A stretch of DNA of 64,000 nucleotides from Pseudovirgaria hyperparasitica (Eukaryota; Ascomycota; Dothideomycetes; Acrospermales; Acrospermaceae), in the NCBI RefSeq assembly GCF_010093815.1, contig NW_022985576.1, positions 1-64,000 of the forward strand, read 5' to 3'. The position numbers were made by a program, and so were the translations under genes. This document shows, piece after piece, positions 38,584 through 52,945 of this stretch (the first letter of the stretch is position 1; each line of letters begins with the position of its first letter). The notes under the pieces were generated by a model. That model did no database searches, had not been told where the DNA came from, and saw only the letters and a list, made by a program, of their open reading frames with translations.

Positions 38584-39963
38584 TTTCTTATTCACTCAAT
38601 CTTTATCACTTCGCCAGCTGAACCACACGCCACTTACCATCTTCGACGACCCGCTCTGTGAGCCATATATCATCCCAGCAGCCGCCGCGTCTCGTCGCTA
38701 GGACGAAGGCGACGACAAGCACAAGGACAACCCGTCTTTGCTTCCGTACATCGGGTCCGTGGTCCGTCAGTCATCTGCCCCAGCTCTTACAGCCTCCCTG
38801 TTTCCTACAAGTCGATTGATTGATTAATCTGCTTCCCGCCTCTCACGGAACCCACGTCCCAGCAAGCATGCTCGCCGCCACCTGTCAGGCTGTCTTGGGC
38901 AACTCATGCAGCTGTCTCTGTCCACGTTGCCGCAGTCGGGCGACGGCGTGCATCGACCACCGTGCAACGCACTGTCTCAATATCGGTGTGCGGCTGGAAG
39001 GTATCGACTATGTCTCCCATCACCATGCCCCGACGAGGACAATACATGCCATTGTTTCCTCTGATCCTTGCAATCAGCCGTGTGCTCGCTGAGCGAAGAG
39101 CCAGGGAGTTCCCTCCATGCCTTGCTAGCTTCGCCCAAGAACTATCCTGTCTTATCATCCTTACTCTTCCAATGTCCATTAATGTCGTCTCCTTACTACA
39201 CTAAGCGATATGCACATGTGTTCTTTGTCCGCCTGTCCATCTACATCGCACGTCCCAGTGCGAGACCATACGACCGTGACCTATCGTGACAGCCATCCAA
39301 TTCTTGTCATTCCATTGTACGTGGGCTCCTGGTCTCGACATCAGTGCACGCGAGGGCGCCCTGTACATCACAGAGAGGCACGCCGCAAGGCTGCCACCCT
39401 TGCTCTTCAGCGGTGTATTGACGAGGCTCCATTGTGCTATATCCTGTGCTTTATTTATCATATCTTCAATTTCCAATGTCAGTACCATTATTCTCTATTC
39501 TCTTTTCATGATAGTATCATCTCCTGATTTTGAATGACAGATCCGCATACGCTACCAGCTATTTCATGTTCCGGTGCGATGGGGTAGATTGGCTGCTCGT
39601 TGAGCTCCTGTGAATTGTCCTATAGCGTGCTCTACTCCGAGAGAAGTCCTTTCCTGACGACATAGTAGCTACTTCTCGATCGTTGTTTGGTTCATGTCAG
39701 ACGCTTTGAAAGATCATCTGTCTATACGCGTTCTACCCAACACACCTTTTTCACTTCCAGCCCGAAGTCTTATCGATTGACCATCGGAGATAATCCTGGC
39801 TCGAGTACATGAAAACTATAACGCTAGTGTCCATCTTTCGACGATCTGACTTCGATTTCACCATCTTGTCCTTGTTAAGCCCGCTGGGAGCTATGAGTCC
39901 CCTGCACAGGCCTTGCTACACGCCACAATATTCTCTTCTCCAACGTAATAGAGGTCCAATCGT

Positions 39964-40000
39964 CTATCTGTCTGTCTGTCCGTCCGTCGCTCTGTCCGTC
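39964..40000 (+). repeat. CTGT/CCGT tetranucleotide repeat
   Basis: TCTG units passing into TCCG units; on the opposite strand it inflates an Arg/Thr/Asp-rich open frame. Confidence 0.85.
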
Positions 40001-40054
40001 TTGAAAACGAAGAAGACGAAGAAAAACGTGTGTTTGTTTTAGTAGGAAAATATA

Positions 40055-40094
40055 AAGAAGAAGAAGAAGAAGAAGAAGAAGAAGAAGAAGAAGA
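40055..40094 (+). repeat. GAA microsatellite
   Basis: About thirteen GAA units; it explains poly-Ser and poly-Leu in overlapping minus-strand frames. Confidence 0.95.
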
Positions 40095-40246
40095 GAGGAG
40101 CATGGCATGACAAGACATGTGTGGGAAAGACAAACTCTCAACCTGGGAGGGTGTAGATAGTGGGCCCACATTCCAGATTGCATGAAGGCCACGTCAAGGG
40201 GAAGAATCTCCTTCGGCCACCTTATTCTCTGCTCTTGGTCAAGAAT

Positions 40247-40758
40247 TCAAACGCTGGTGTGCAAGATCAAGGTCTTCCGGGTTACATCTCTGGCTGATTT
40301 GCTCTCTTCAGGGACTTCGCGTTCGATAAGGCTCGATGAAGTATAGGAGCCATATAGGCCCAATGCTGTTCACAATATAACACGATCTCAAGTATATAAA
40401 ATACGAGCAAGGGCTAAGTGATGGACTAACCATGTTCTGATGGTACGACGGCACTATGTTCATTGTACAGCGCCGCGGCCACATGCTCCAAGACGCGAAG
40501 CATGATTTTAGGGTTCTGGATGTACTTGGCCCAACTTCTGTTCACCGCTGTTGCTGAGAAGGAGTAAGTATACTTACCTGGCGTCACGAACCGCAGATTG
40601 AGTTGTGAAGCGAAGAGTTAGGTCTCCCAAAGCACCCATAAGTTTCCCCTTGTGTCTCCTACTAAGGCGTTCTTCTTGGCAGTGAAGTATTTGATGTTTG
40701 AGGGTAATCCCGTTATCCTAGTAATATCAATGTTCGGTGTGACGTTTTCGAGTTGCCG
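40247..40758 (-). pseudogene. Broken host gene of unknown function at island edge
   Basis: A coding-like minus-strand frame runs in two exons, 40,758-40,431 and 40,365-40,247, with a 65-base intron (donor GTTAGT, acceptor AACAG) whose joint keeps frame to a TGA stop. Upstream a plausible acceptor (CATTCCCAG) precedes 40,758. Readable stretches are TPNIDITRITGLPSNIKYFT, KKNALVGDTRGNLWVLWET, LFASQLNLRFVTPGKYTYSF and VNRSWAKYIQNPKIMLRVLE. One in-frame TAA at 40,620-40,618 splits the long exon; it follows WET and would be CAA (Gln) before a C-to-T change, as RIP makes. A possible first exon starts at the ATG at 40,946 (MSYVFDIAAAEDTVRK) but its link is unclear. I recognise no family. It could also be a real gene with an intron I mis-read. 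Confidence 0.4.
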
Positions 40759-40929
40759 CTGGGAATGTAACGATTTTCAATACCAGACCTACGAAGGATA
40801 TATTTCCTAGTGATGTATATATATATCTATGATCTCGGCCATTGTGATGTTTATCCTTGTAATCTCCAAATGTGGCCTGGTTCTTAGCTTCGGTTAGACT
40901 TTCTCACAGTGTCCTCGGCGGCTGCAATG

Positions 40930-41211
40930 TCAAATACATAAGACATCTCGTGTCCCGCCTCTGCAGTTCATGTAGTCATAATCGCAAGCGCACTCAAGGA
41001 GTCGCAATATAGTGGACCGAAACATGAGCTGGCACTTCTCTAATACTTGGCAAGTGTTAGTATTAGGCTCATACAGGTAGCCCGTGAGTGTCGTAGGTTT
41101 CTTTGTATTGCAGCCTATGACTGCGAAGTTGAGATTGGCCCCTACTGCTTTAATATCGAAGTATTCGGTCGAATATATCACGGCGAACCCAGCACGGAAA
41201 AGGTGTGGGTA
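40930..41211 (-). pseudogene. Cys-rich reading frame, possible gene fragment
   Basis: A minus-strand frame ending in TGA at 40,930 has seven Cys in its last 70 residues (GCNTKK, NTCQVLEKC, LLECACDYDYMNC, DVLC). It opens after a TAG near 41,209, where the sequence CTAG/GAAAAT could be a splice acceptor. No upstream ATG or signal peptide is visible before the AT-rich tract begins, so any 5' exon is missing or unreadable. The composition is coding-like. The position at the island/AT-rich border suits small secreted proteins of fungi, but no family is recognised and no role is claimed. It overlaps the possible first exon of the broken gene on its left. Confidence 0.3.
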
Positions 41212-41289
41212 TCCGCCATTTTCCTAGAACCTAACGAGCTAGGACTGGTACACGCGTGTTCTCACACCAATCTTCCTATTATAAGCCTT

Positions 41290-42899
<1,610 letters not shown>

Positions 42900-43780
42900 A
42901 TAGCTAGTAAAATAAATCTCTATCTATAAAGACGTATAGTTATAATACTATTCTTAGTAATTATATAATAGAATTACTATTTAAGTACCTACTCTAAGAG
43001 AGATAGCTATACCTTAATAAGATAGTAAAATAAGTATATAAAGAGCTTAAGATAGTAACCTTACTATCTACTATCTTAAAGTAGCTAAAGAAGAGAGGGT
43101 AGACTAGAAGTCTACTATAGTATATTTATTTCTAATACTCTAAGGTTACACGTTATTTCTATTATAAGAATATTACTTAGCTATCTACTAATTACCTTAT
43201 ATTTATTAATAAGATTATCTTTAATAAGAAAATAGAATAGAGAAGATAGGGTAGAGCTTCTTATAGAGAGACTCCTAGGTAATTTATAAGGATTAATCGA
43301 GGCCCTATATATAGTATATATAGTACTATCTCTATTAATAGCTTCGTTATCTATAGTATTAAGAAAGGTTACTATACTAAGTAAGAGTTTATTAACTAGC
43401 TAGAGATATATCTATTCTCTAGTCTATAAGCAAAGTACTCTAATTAGACTATAGTTATTATTATAGATAATCTCTCTCTTTATACTAATAATAACATTAC
43501 TTCTATAGTTACTATAGCTAGTTATACTCTTTAATATATACTATCTTACTTATCCAATTATAATTCTACTAAGTTAGTATAGGTAGTTCTAAAGATATAG
43601 ATTTAAAGGTAGTATCTATTTATATATAAGTAGTTATATAACTTCAAGAAGTTCTTATGCTATATCTTTAAGAATAGCTACTATAATTAGTTTACTCTCC
43701 GCTTCTTTAAGTATATAGCTAATAGCTAGTATATTAATGAAACGCTATGAGAGCGTATTATTACGGATTTAAAGTAGTTT
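42900..43780 (+). mobile_element. Tc1/mariner-type DNA transposon, RIP-damaged transposase
   Basis: Plus-strand translation shows the order expected for a fungal Tc1/mariner transposase: a helix-turn-helix-like start (LSTILK, KKRG) near 43,060-43,100, then INRGPIYSIYSTISINSFVI (family: R..RWSILPA....G) near 43,290-43,360, then IIIDNLSLYTNNNITSI with the second catalytic Asp at 43,466. Exactly 34 residues later, in NYNSTK, the place of the catalytic Glu is Lys (AAG), as G-to-A change of GAG would give. Several stops of Gln/Trp type break the frame, so the copy is dead. Terminal inverted repeats and TA duplications were not found, so the limits mark only the recognisable transposase. Confidence 0.75.
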
Positions 43781-44719
43781 AAGTATAGTAGAAGGTATGG
43801 TTTTACGGTAGAAGTAAGGGATATTAGTTTACTTTTTATAGTACTCTTTACTAACTAATATTCTATTATTCTTACTTATATTTATAGAGAGAAGATATAC
43901 TTATTTATATATATATATATATATATATTTAATATAAACTTTATAGTATCTCTACTTAAAAATCTTATATAGCTCTAGAAGCGAGTCTATAGAGTACCTT
44001 TACTACTTTCTTCTACTCTACTATCTTAAGATTACCCTTATACTTATAAAGATAGTAATAAGTATCTAATACTATACTTAATAGAATAATATACGCCTTT
44101 ACTATTTTATAATAAGTAGTTCTAGAATAAGTAATCTCTTTAATCTATCTATACTAATAATAGTTATTAACTATATACTTACGGAGTAATCTAATCCCGT
44201 TCTTTATCTCTATATACGTTTCCTTTATATATTACTATTTAAGTACTAACTAAACCACGTTAGTCTAATAAAGTTCTAGTTAAGTAGAGCTACTATATAG
44301 TACTAGATTTATTATCTCTAGTAGTATTAATAGATAATAGCACTAACTCTTAACCTTATAAGTTAGTAATAGTAACGTATAGAGTAGTAGAATACCTAGT
44401 AGATATAGAGGTACACGTAATATAAATATAGAATTAAATCTAGTCTATTAAAGTTAAGTCTATCTTATCTACTTATAAAAATATTAATACTTAGCCCTTT
44501 TCTTATTCTTTACTCTTCTATCTTCTTAATAGTACTAAAGCTTATTAATTACTACTTAAACCTTCTAAGTCTAGAGTTACTTAGTAAGGGTAGTAAGATT
44601 AACTTATCTAGATATATCTATCTTCTTTACTAACTTTCTCTTATAGAGTTTAGATATAGGTTACTTTATTATATCTATAGAAGAATTCTTAATAGAGACT
44701 CTAGTAATACTAGTAGTAA
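43781..44719. other. AT-rich DNA right of the Tc1/mariner relic
   Basis: Unassigned and CA/TG-depleted, with an AT dinucleotide run at about 43,901-43,930. It is the left flank of the LINE insertion and may contain the right end of the transposon. Confidence 0.5.
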
Positions 44720-44733
44720 TAGCGTATATCTAT
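44720..44733 (+). repeat. LINE target-site duplication, left
   Basis: TAGCGTATATCTAT, repeated exactly at 50,029-50,042. Confidence 0.9.
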
Positions 44734-44972
44734 AATAATAATAATAATAATATTAGTAAACTAGGTAGAGTACCACTCTATAGGCGCATGCCTCCTCTAG
44801 TCTAAGCTACTATATAAGAAGAAACCTATAAATAGGAAAAACTCCCTTATATCCATAACTACGCTCTATCTATCCTCTCGTTCTTTATATATATATAGCC
44901 CTAGGGGCTACCTATAGACCTATAGTCTATATTATAATAGTTTACCCTTAGGTAGCACGTGTAGATACGGAG

Positions 44973-45005
44973 ATTATTAGTTAAGGGCTACCCTTAACTA
45001 ATAAT
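44973..45005. repeat. LINE 3' palindrome
   Basis: Perfect 15-base arms around CTA; 4.79 kb from the matching 5' palindrome and in the same orientation. Confidence 0.88.
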
Positions 45006-48000
45006 CGCGGTTCTCCTGGGGTTCTTCCGACGTATACCGGGGTTCTTCTAGTATATATTAGGCTTCTTCCGGTATATATACGCGGGTCTACTAGAACTAG
45101 GGGAGAGGAAGGTATATAAGTATCTATCGGGCGACGTCCTTAGGGTACTTATTAAGCTATCGCGTAATGTCGGAGGTCCTCGTTATACGGATAAGGGCTT
45201 ATCTTAGGGTATAGAGGCTAGAGCACGTCGCGAGGTAGTAGCGTATTATACCTCTCTAGCTATAGTCCTCGTACTAGGGAGATACGTCTAGGACGCCTCT
45301 CTAGTAGAGATAATATAGGAGACCTATAGCGCCTATTCGGGCTTAGAGGAGTATAGATGCTTAGGCCTTCGTTAGCCCTTTATATATCTATTTACTTAGT
45401 TCCTTCTAAGGCCCTTAGATCTATTCTAGATATCTATTCTATTAGGAGGCCTACTAGACTTTAAGTTCTCCCTCTATTTATTCTAGATCCATGACCATAT
45501 AACGCGGCTAAGCTCCTTAGGGCTCTATTAGCTTAGGATAGTATCCGGGTTATTTTAAACCTTCTATATAGTCTAGCTTAAGTCCGCCTCTATATAGTAT
45601 TTATATTATACTTAAGTTTATTCTATAGTAGGGAGGGCCTAGTAATACGTATAGATACGTATACGTAGTACGGCGAAGGTATATACCCTATCTCCTCTAC
45701 GTTCTTATACTTATTATTTAGTAAAGTATATAAGTCTCTATATCTAGTAGAAGTTCTATATACTTATTACGTTTATCTCGCGTTAGAGGAGTATTATATT
45801 AGTAGCTTTATATACACCGGAGATAAGGCGGAGTATATAGTTTTATATAGACTTAAGCTTTACCCGCTAAGCTTATATAAGGGCCGTATACTAGTACTCG
45901 TATCTATATATAAAGGCTAGGCGTGCTAGGGAGACGTATAGCTATCTCGCCTTATCCTAGGCTATTCCCTACGTAGATACCGTAATCCGGTATATAGTGG
46001 TTTCTATCTAGAGGGCTCTAGAGACGGCGTGTGCCACCTATAGTCCCTATTTTAGCTTATTATTAATTATAACGCCGAGTGCGCGTATACTCTGTACTAG
46101 TAGTTCTATAAAGGCGTCGATTTAGGGGCGACGTACCCCCTCCCTAGTAGCCTATCCTCTATAGTAGTTAATAAAGTATATAAGCTAGTATTTTTTAGGT
46201 GCGAATTTTACTCTATAGCGCTTTACCTACTAGACGTATTTCTTATGGTCTTATTTAAGTCGTGTACATGTTCTACTAGTACTACTATTAACTATAAGGA
46301 GGTATATATCGTCCGCGTATCCGACTATCTCTATATATTCTATTCCCTAAAGAAGGTCTACTATAAAGAAGAGGAAGAGGATTAGGGAGATGGTGCTCCC
46401 TTACGGGATGCCGTATACCGTCTCCTTATATTCGCTTTAGTATCTAGGGATATATATTTAAGTAGTTCTTTACGCGAGGAAGGACTATATAAATCGTATA
46501 ATCTACTTAGGTATTCGCCTTATCCGGAGGTTATAGATAAGTCTTATATAGTTTACCTTATTAAACGCCCCTACTATATCTAGGGAGAGTAGCGTAACGA
46601 CTCGTCCTTACTTCTATATAGTCTAGATAACCTTAAGGATATATTAAATAGCTATAATTAGGGAGCTTTCTACCTTCGCCTTCTGGTTTACTAGGAGAAG
46701 GCCGTGTACCTATACTACTATACTTATCTTCTTAGTAATCGTGGCTTCTAGTACCTTACTAAGGTAGAAGAGAAGGGCGATTAGCCTCTATCCCTTTAGC
46801 GTATTTAGGCTCTTCCCTAGTTTTAGGAGTATAACTATGTATATGGTTCGGAAGCTCTATAGGTGGTATCCTATACGGGCGCACGCTTGGAATATATAGC
46901 CTATAATTAGTAAGGTCGCCTATATAGTCCTCTTAAGGTATTGATTCGGAATTCCGTCTAGCCTAGGCGCTTTATTATTCGGGAGTATCTTAATAGCGCC
47001 GAGTATATCGTTATCCGTGATTTCCCTAGGGATACTTATAGCTTCCGGGTATTCCGTGCCGTTAATATCTAATAGATCTACGGGTTCTAGGAGAGGGAAT
47101 ATAACCTCTTATAGGATCTCTATTTTCTTAAGGCTCGTGGAGTATATCTTTTCTTAATATATAAGGGAAGGTATAAGTGGTATAGGTGTCGGGGAGGCGG
47201 TGCTTTTAGCCTATTTTACTATATACCATAGTCTAGTAGTATTACGTGTATGTCTATCCGTAACTATACGCTACTATTTACGTTACTTATAGTGGAGGAC
47301 CTTATCTTATTATCTTCTCGCCTCTCTCTATTTATTCTACGCTTTAGGTATACGGTTATAGTATACGTATATATATAATCTCCGGACTTCTCGCCTATAC
47401 TCTTATACTTAAGGTATACTTTTCGGGTCTAGGGGTCTATATATTTAGTACGGCACGTGTTTATCTCTTACTCCCTAGTACGCCTATAGGAGTATATTCA
47501 CGGCCTAGTTAATGGCCGGGCCATTAGATACGTCGACTATAGACGGGTCTAGGATTATCGATTCTAGGTCCTTTAGGTACTTTCACTAGTTAGTATTCTT
47601 CTATAGCTATCGCCCTCGTTAGTCTTAAGGGGTGGATACGTCTATTATAGTCTCTATATATTTATGGTCGGAGTCTATCTATATAAGGCTTAGGCGGTAG
47701 TATTAAGTCCTATTATAAATATATCTAGTGGCTAGGGTAAGGTCGAGTATGAATCCGCCCTTATCTTATTTATATTTTCGCTAGGTAATCTATTCTACTA
47801 GTATAAGAAGGTATAGAAAGCCGTGGTATTAGGTGCGTAGTTCTCTAGCTCGAAGCTCTTCGCGGGTAACGGTTAGTCTACCCTACTAGCTATAATAGAG
47901 GTTAAAGTCTCCTAGGAGGATATATTATTCTAGCTTAGTAGTACCCTTAAGTATGTTATCCGCCTAAAGCGATTAGTTCTAATTATATATATTATATATA

Positions 48001-49760
48001 TAGAGGGGTCCGATATTCGTCTAGAGATATAGTATTATCCGGAGGTTATCCCGTTTAGTATATAACTATAATAAGAGTAGAATAGACTTATAGACACGGA
48101 AGAGGACTCTCCTCTCCGGTCCTAGGGGGTGTATTATATAATATCCTAGGTATGTTATTGGTTTGTTTGTCTAGTAGTATTTATATAGCTTCTATATAGC
48201 GAGTATTACAGCTCCGGTCTCCTTAAGGAGTATCGCCTAGTTCTTATGTTTATACTATACGTTTGCCTATATAATTAGGAGTATATCTTGGTCTCTTATT
48301 AGGTGCTAGAGAATATATAGGCCTATATATTTATTCCTCTAAGACGCGACTATCCTCGTACGGCGGCGGCCTTAGTAATTCCTTAGGGTCGTTCTATTAT
48401 TAGCTTTCTTAGGACGGTTTACTATTTCTAACCGCTTCCTCGTAAGGAGGTAGTCTATAGTAGTAGTATTATAGTAAAGAGAGGAACGGTAGTAGATCGT
48501 ATCGTTTATAGCTACCTTACTCCCTTTATCCGGATTAAGTAGATATATTTAGTAATCTATTTATGTTTCGCGCACGTAGCTAACTACGACGGGTACTTAC
48601 CGTCGTAGTTAGAGTACTTTACCGTATCTCTATCTCTCTAGCCCTCTTCTCGTGTCCCGTAGGGGTACTCCTAGATACTATATTCTTATTAATACTATCT
48701 ATACCTAGTCTTTTAGGAGTACCGCTATACCGTATACCCGTATCCCTAATAGTTAAAGTACTATATTATCGCCTATACTCTATCCCATGGTTCTACTATA
48801 AGAAGCTCCTCTTCCGCTAGGAATCCCTCTTACGTAATTTAATACGCGAGGGCGGGGTTCTTAAGCTCTACTATTATAGTAGAGTATACCTTTAATCTGG
48901 TTTTAATCCCTTATATATTCTTCTACCATGCTCTTACGATCTTAATCCCTAGGTATTTTCGCTTATTTAACTATTCTATCTACGTGATATCCTCTTCTCT
49001 AATAACCTATCCGCTTACGGGTATAGAGTATATCTATATTAGGTATATGGCCGCCCTAATAGAGGCGCCTAGGAAGATACTACTAATCGCGTTTAGATTA
49101 CGCGAGATAGTCTACTACGCGATATTCGTTATCGTAGTAAGTACTACTCCTTCTAGCGTGAGTTTAGTAGCGACGACGTTTAACTATATTCCCTTTTATT
49201 TATTAATCTTACTTACTATATTCTTTAGGGATACTTACTAGACCTATACTAGGGTGTCCTTATCCTAGATTACGACGCGTATACTATATGCCACGTTACC
49301 GGTCTAGGGGGCCCGTGGTATAGCCTCCGGTATTACTACTATTTATATCTATATACTAGGGCGCTTACCTTAAGTAAGTTCCTCCTAGATTCTATATAGG
49401 CTGGCCTCTATTCGGTCGAGCCTACCCTCCGGTCCTTCTAGTTATATCTTCTTCTCCTCCTCTATAATTCCCTTTAGATTCCGGATAAGGTTCTAGAATA
49501 TATATAGGAGGGTCTTCTAGCCCTCTCTAGCTTCCTTCTCTATATATACTACCTAGTAGTTAATATAATCTAGGAGGGTTTCCCCTCTCGGGGTCCACTT
49601 TATTCCGTCTATCTATAGCGGCGTGCGCCTTTAGGTATATTCTATATTTTAGATAGATATATAGTTACCCTCGGTAATATTACTATATGGCCTTTTCTAT
49701 TATACTAGTGGGGGTATATCCGGTATATACTAGGGTATGTCGGTGCCTAAGGCCGCCATA

Positions 49761-49793
49761 TTTATTAGTTAAGGGCTACCCTTAACTAATAAA
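49761..49793. repeat. LINE 5' palindrome
   Basis: Perfect arms around CTA, one base from the apparent ORF1 ATG on the minus strand. Confidence 0.88.
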
Positions 49794-50028
49794 AGGGGGT
49801 CAGTATATCGGCGTTCTAGTAGCGTGGTCCGTGCCTCTATCTCCGTGAGGATTTTAAGAGGGTATATATATATCTTTATACGGTAATAACGTCTTGGTTT
49901 CGACGCTACACGTACGTGTGTATAGTAGTAGTTGGTGTACTCGGTGTACTCTATCGATTAAGGTGTATATCTCGCTATATTACCCCGAATAGACTAAGTT
50001 AGCCTCTTAGGGATGTAAAAGAAGTTTT

Positions 50029-50042
50029 TAGCGTATATCTAT
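50029..50042 (+). repeat. LINE target-site duplication, right
   Basis: Exact copy of 44,720-44,733. Confidence 0.9.
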
Positions 50043-50972
50043 AGCTCTATTAATATATGTGTAATCTTATAATAAAGATAACTAGATAAGAATAGAATAA
50101 TAAAATAGTAGTCTTACTTATTAGTATAACTAACGTCTATATAATAGTAAGTTAACTCTATTATACTAATTATCTTAATCTATTTTAGACTAGCTTCCTT
50201 CCTCTACTAAGTCTTATTATATATAATTATAGTATACTCTCTTAATAGAGTCTCTATATTTAGCGAACTTTAAAGTTCTATATCTAGTAATAGTATAGAA
50301 GAGTTATAGTAATAAGTATATTAAGATTACTAAAGAGGTTTCTTACTCTAGAACTTATACTTTATACTATTCTTATAGGTATTTATAATAATCTTATTCT
50401 TTATATTAGTAAGCGAGTAGATCTTATCTATATCTATATAGACTCTCTTCTAGCTAATAATCGACTAGTTATTAATAGCGAGAGTCCTCTACTATTTCTT
50501 TCTTATACTAAGACTATATACTATCTAGTAAGTATTAAAGGTCTAGTTATTAGTACTAAGTCTTATACTAATTAAGTTATTTATTATACTCTTATATATC
50601 TTATATTTAAATATATATTATAGAATAGTAGTAAGTTTATTTACTATCTATAGAATCTACTAGAGAAGAAGAAAAAGAAGAAGAAGAAGAAGAAAAAGAA
50701 GAAGAAGAAGAAGAAGAAGAAGAAGAAGATAGAGATAAAGAGATAGATAGAGGAGTAGGTATAGCCTCCGGAGACGCCGAAATATTAATAATATATGGTT
50801 TTTTTAGCGCTACGGTATATTTACAAGCTTATTTCTTTACTATTACCCTTATAGTAGTAGTCTTTACTAATTTAGTAGTAGATTTATACTAGAAAGAAGA
50901 AGAAGAAGAAGAAGATTTAACTAACGTATCTATTATAAACTAAATACTTTAAGTAGGTTTTTTTTAACCTAG
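50043..50972. other. AT-rich flank with GAA array
   Basis: Before the LINE insertion this joined 44,719. It contains a GAA/AAG-rich array (50,663-50,729) and a short less-decayed patch at about 50,758-50,840. No frame recognised. It ends at the TGTTAGGAC start of the next LTR. Confidence 0.55.
50663..50729 (+). repeat. GAA microsatellite
   Basis: About 22 GAA units with two AAA interruptions. Confidence 0.9.
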
Positions 50973-51280
50973 TGTTAGGACTAGTACTAGAATAGACTTA
51001 ACTAGACTACTACGGCCTAGTACGGTCCCGTAATAGATGAATCTAGGTTAAGTTAGCTAGATTAAGCGAGGGTACTATATAAGTAGACTATATATACTTA
51101 ATTTCTACTCTTTAGAAATTAACCTTATTATAAGAGTAGACTACTCTTTTAAATATATTTCTAAATCCTTCTATAATCTATTAGACTACTATTCTATATC
51201 TATAATTCTTATATTTTAATTTCTCTTTATATAGTATAATAGTAGTTTATAGAAATAGCTTTAACTACTTATTATAATAC
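50973..51280 (+). repeat. Gypsy 5' LTR, right end approximate
   Basis: Starts TGTTAGGAC as many fungal Gypsy LTRs do. The partner LTR is not in the window, so the right end is estimated from an ATA ending followed by a possible primer-binding site. Confidence 0.55.
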
Positions 51281-52940
51281 TTATAGTACCGTCTCTTATA
51301 GTAGACCTTCTTCTAACTTAAATAAGAAGAATAGTCTATCTATAACTACCTCTACTAATAACTATATCTTATAGACTATTATACTAATAACTTATATAAT
51401 ATTCTATATAACTATAGAAGATATAATAGAATATAAGAATAGAGTCTATTATACTCTATCTTAGTCTAGTTCTAACTATACTAGACCTAGTCTTAATATA
51501 AGACTAGACTCTATTAATATTAATAAGCTAATTTATTAGAACTATCTAATATCGGCTATACTCTATAATAATATATATACTAGACTATATAAAGAGAGAT
51601 AATATTAGACTTAACTTAAGTAATAACTATATAAACTTAATAAAGCTTAAGGATATACTATAAAACTTAAAGCTATATTATATACTTTAGTTCTAGTAAT
51701 AACTAATTTATATCTATATAGATCTATACTAACTAAAATAGTCTATTCTAGTCTACTACTATCTTAATTATCTTAATCTAAGAAACTATCTTACTTTAAT
51801 AGTAAAAGTAGAAAGAGCTTCTATATATAGACTTATTAATATAGCCGATTCTTCTATCTATTTATAAATAATAGTAATAAAATTAGATTTATCTAGAACT
51901 ATCTTAATCTAATACCTTTAGAATATTAGATAGTATACTAAATTAAATACCCTAAGAATATCTATAACTAGAATACGTTTACTAAATTCCTTCTCTAATA
52001 TTTTTATAATAAAGCTAAATAATATAACTAGGCCTAGGGCTATATCTTTAAGACTTAATAATAAGATAATTAGTTACTATTATAACTTCTTAAATATCTT
52101 TAGTCTCTCTAGAGAGAAGCTAAAGAAGATTATATTATTAAATAATATAATAACTTTAAATAGTTTCTTACTCTAAATATAAAGAACTATCTTAGTCTTA
52201 TAATAATAATCTCTATAGATCTCTAAGCTCTTATAAATCTTATAAAGTAATACTAGTAAATAATAAATAACTAATACTATACTAGTATATAACTATCTCT
52301 AATAATCTAATCTAATATAAAATTATCTAACTAAAACTAATTTAGTAATAGATCTCGTAGAATATTATAAGACTACTACTATATCTTAAACTTAAAACTA
52401 TAAGAATTATATTATAGATCTCTCTACTAATTAATATATTAAGATATAAGAACTAACTTATATAAATAATCTAAAGTTACTTACTATATCTATAGTAGAA
52501 TAGACTATATAGTATCTAAGTACTATTTAGAGAAACTACTAAGTACTAATATAACTAACTAATTAGTTATATATTATAAGTACTAGTAGCTAGAATATAT
52601 CACGCCTAACTATCTAGTATAGAATATAAAAAACTAATAGTCTATAAGAAACCCTTATAACTTATAGAAGTAACTATAATAGAGAGATAATCCGCTAAAT
52701 AGTATATTAAACTATAGACTAGATCTATTAAGGTCCCTTATAGATAATATTAGACTATAATACTTAATAGTAGTTTAGCTACTAATATTATATTAATCTA
52801 ATAAGTATAAGAACTTAATATTAATATCTAAGCTCTAATAGATACTATATTCTATAGTATTAATAGTTCTATTAAGTTATATAGTATCTATACTATTAAA
52901 TATAGTATCTAGAATAGTAGAGAGAAATAGAAACTCTACT

Positions 52941-52945
52941 ACTTA
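52941..52945 (+). repeat. TRIM target-site duplication ACTTA, left
   Basis: Matches 53,548-53,552 exactly. Confidence 0.9.

Larger units (their letters stand above)
37109..40246. other. Intergenic island DNA with simple repeats, no gene supported
   Basis: About 3.1 kb of normal composition. Open frames of 60-146 codons occur on both strands but overlap, and some owe their length to low complexity (a GTGGNN-rich run at about 37,470-37,540). Microsatellites are at 38,555-38,583 (CAA), 39,964-40,000 (CTGT/CCGT) and 40,055-40,094 (GAA). A possible plus-strand intron ending TGACAG at about 39,540, followed by a short coding-like stretch (SAYATSYFMFRCDGVDWLL), was not resolved into a gene. Confidence 0.45.
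44734..50028 (-). mobile_element. Full-length Tad-like LINE, minus
   Basis: About 5.29 kb with exact 14-bp target duplications on both sides. From left: (AAT)n tail, 3' untranslated region, 3' palindrome (44,973-45,005), C-terminal ORF2, reverse transcriptase around 46-47.1 kb (PGPDG-type block near 46,960), endonuclease GDFN motif near 47,905, ORF1, 5' palindrome (49,761-49,793) directly before ATGGCGGCC, and a 5' untranslated region of about 235 bases. It belongs to the same subfamily as the copy at 12,893-18,183, sharing the distinctive ORF2 end and 5' region. Both ORFs contain many RIP-type stops; the antisense strand keeps longer open frames simply because Gln codons are what RIP destroys in sense. 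Confidence 0.92.

Noticed and set aside
38904-39289. Overlapping 70-90 codon frames on both strands
   Set aside because: No splice context or recognisable similarity allowed a choice between them.
39875-40192. Frames with poly-Leu or poly-Ser
   Set aside because: Translations of the GAA and CTGT/CCGT microsatellites.
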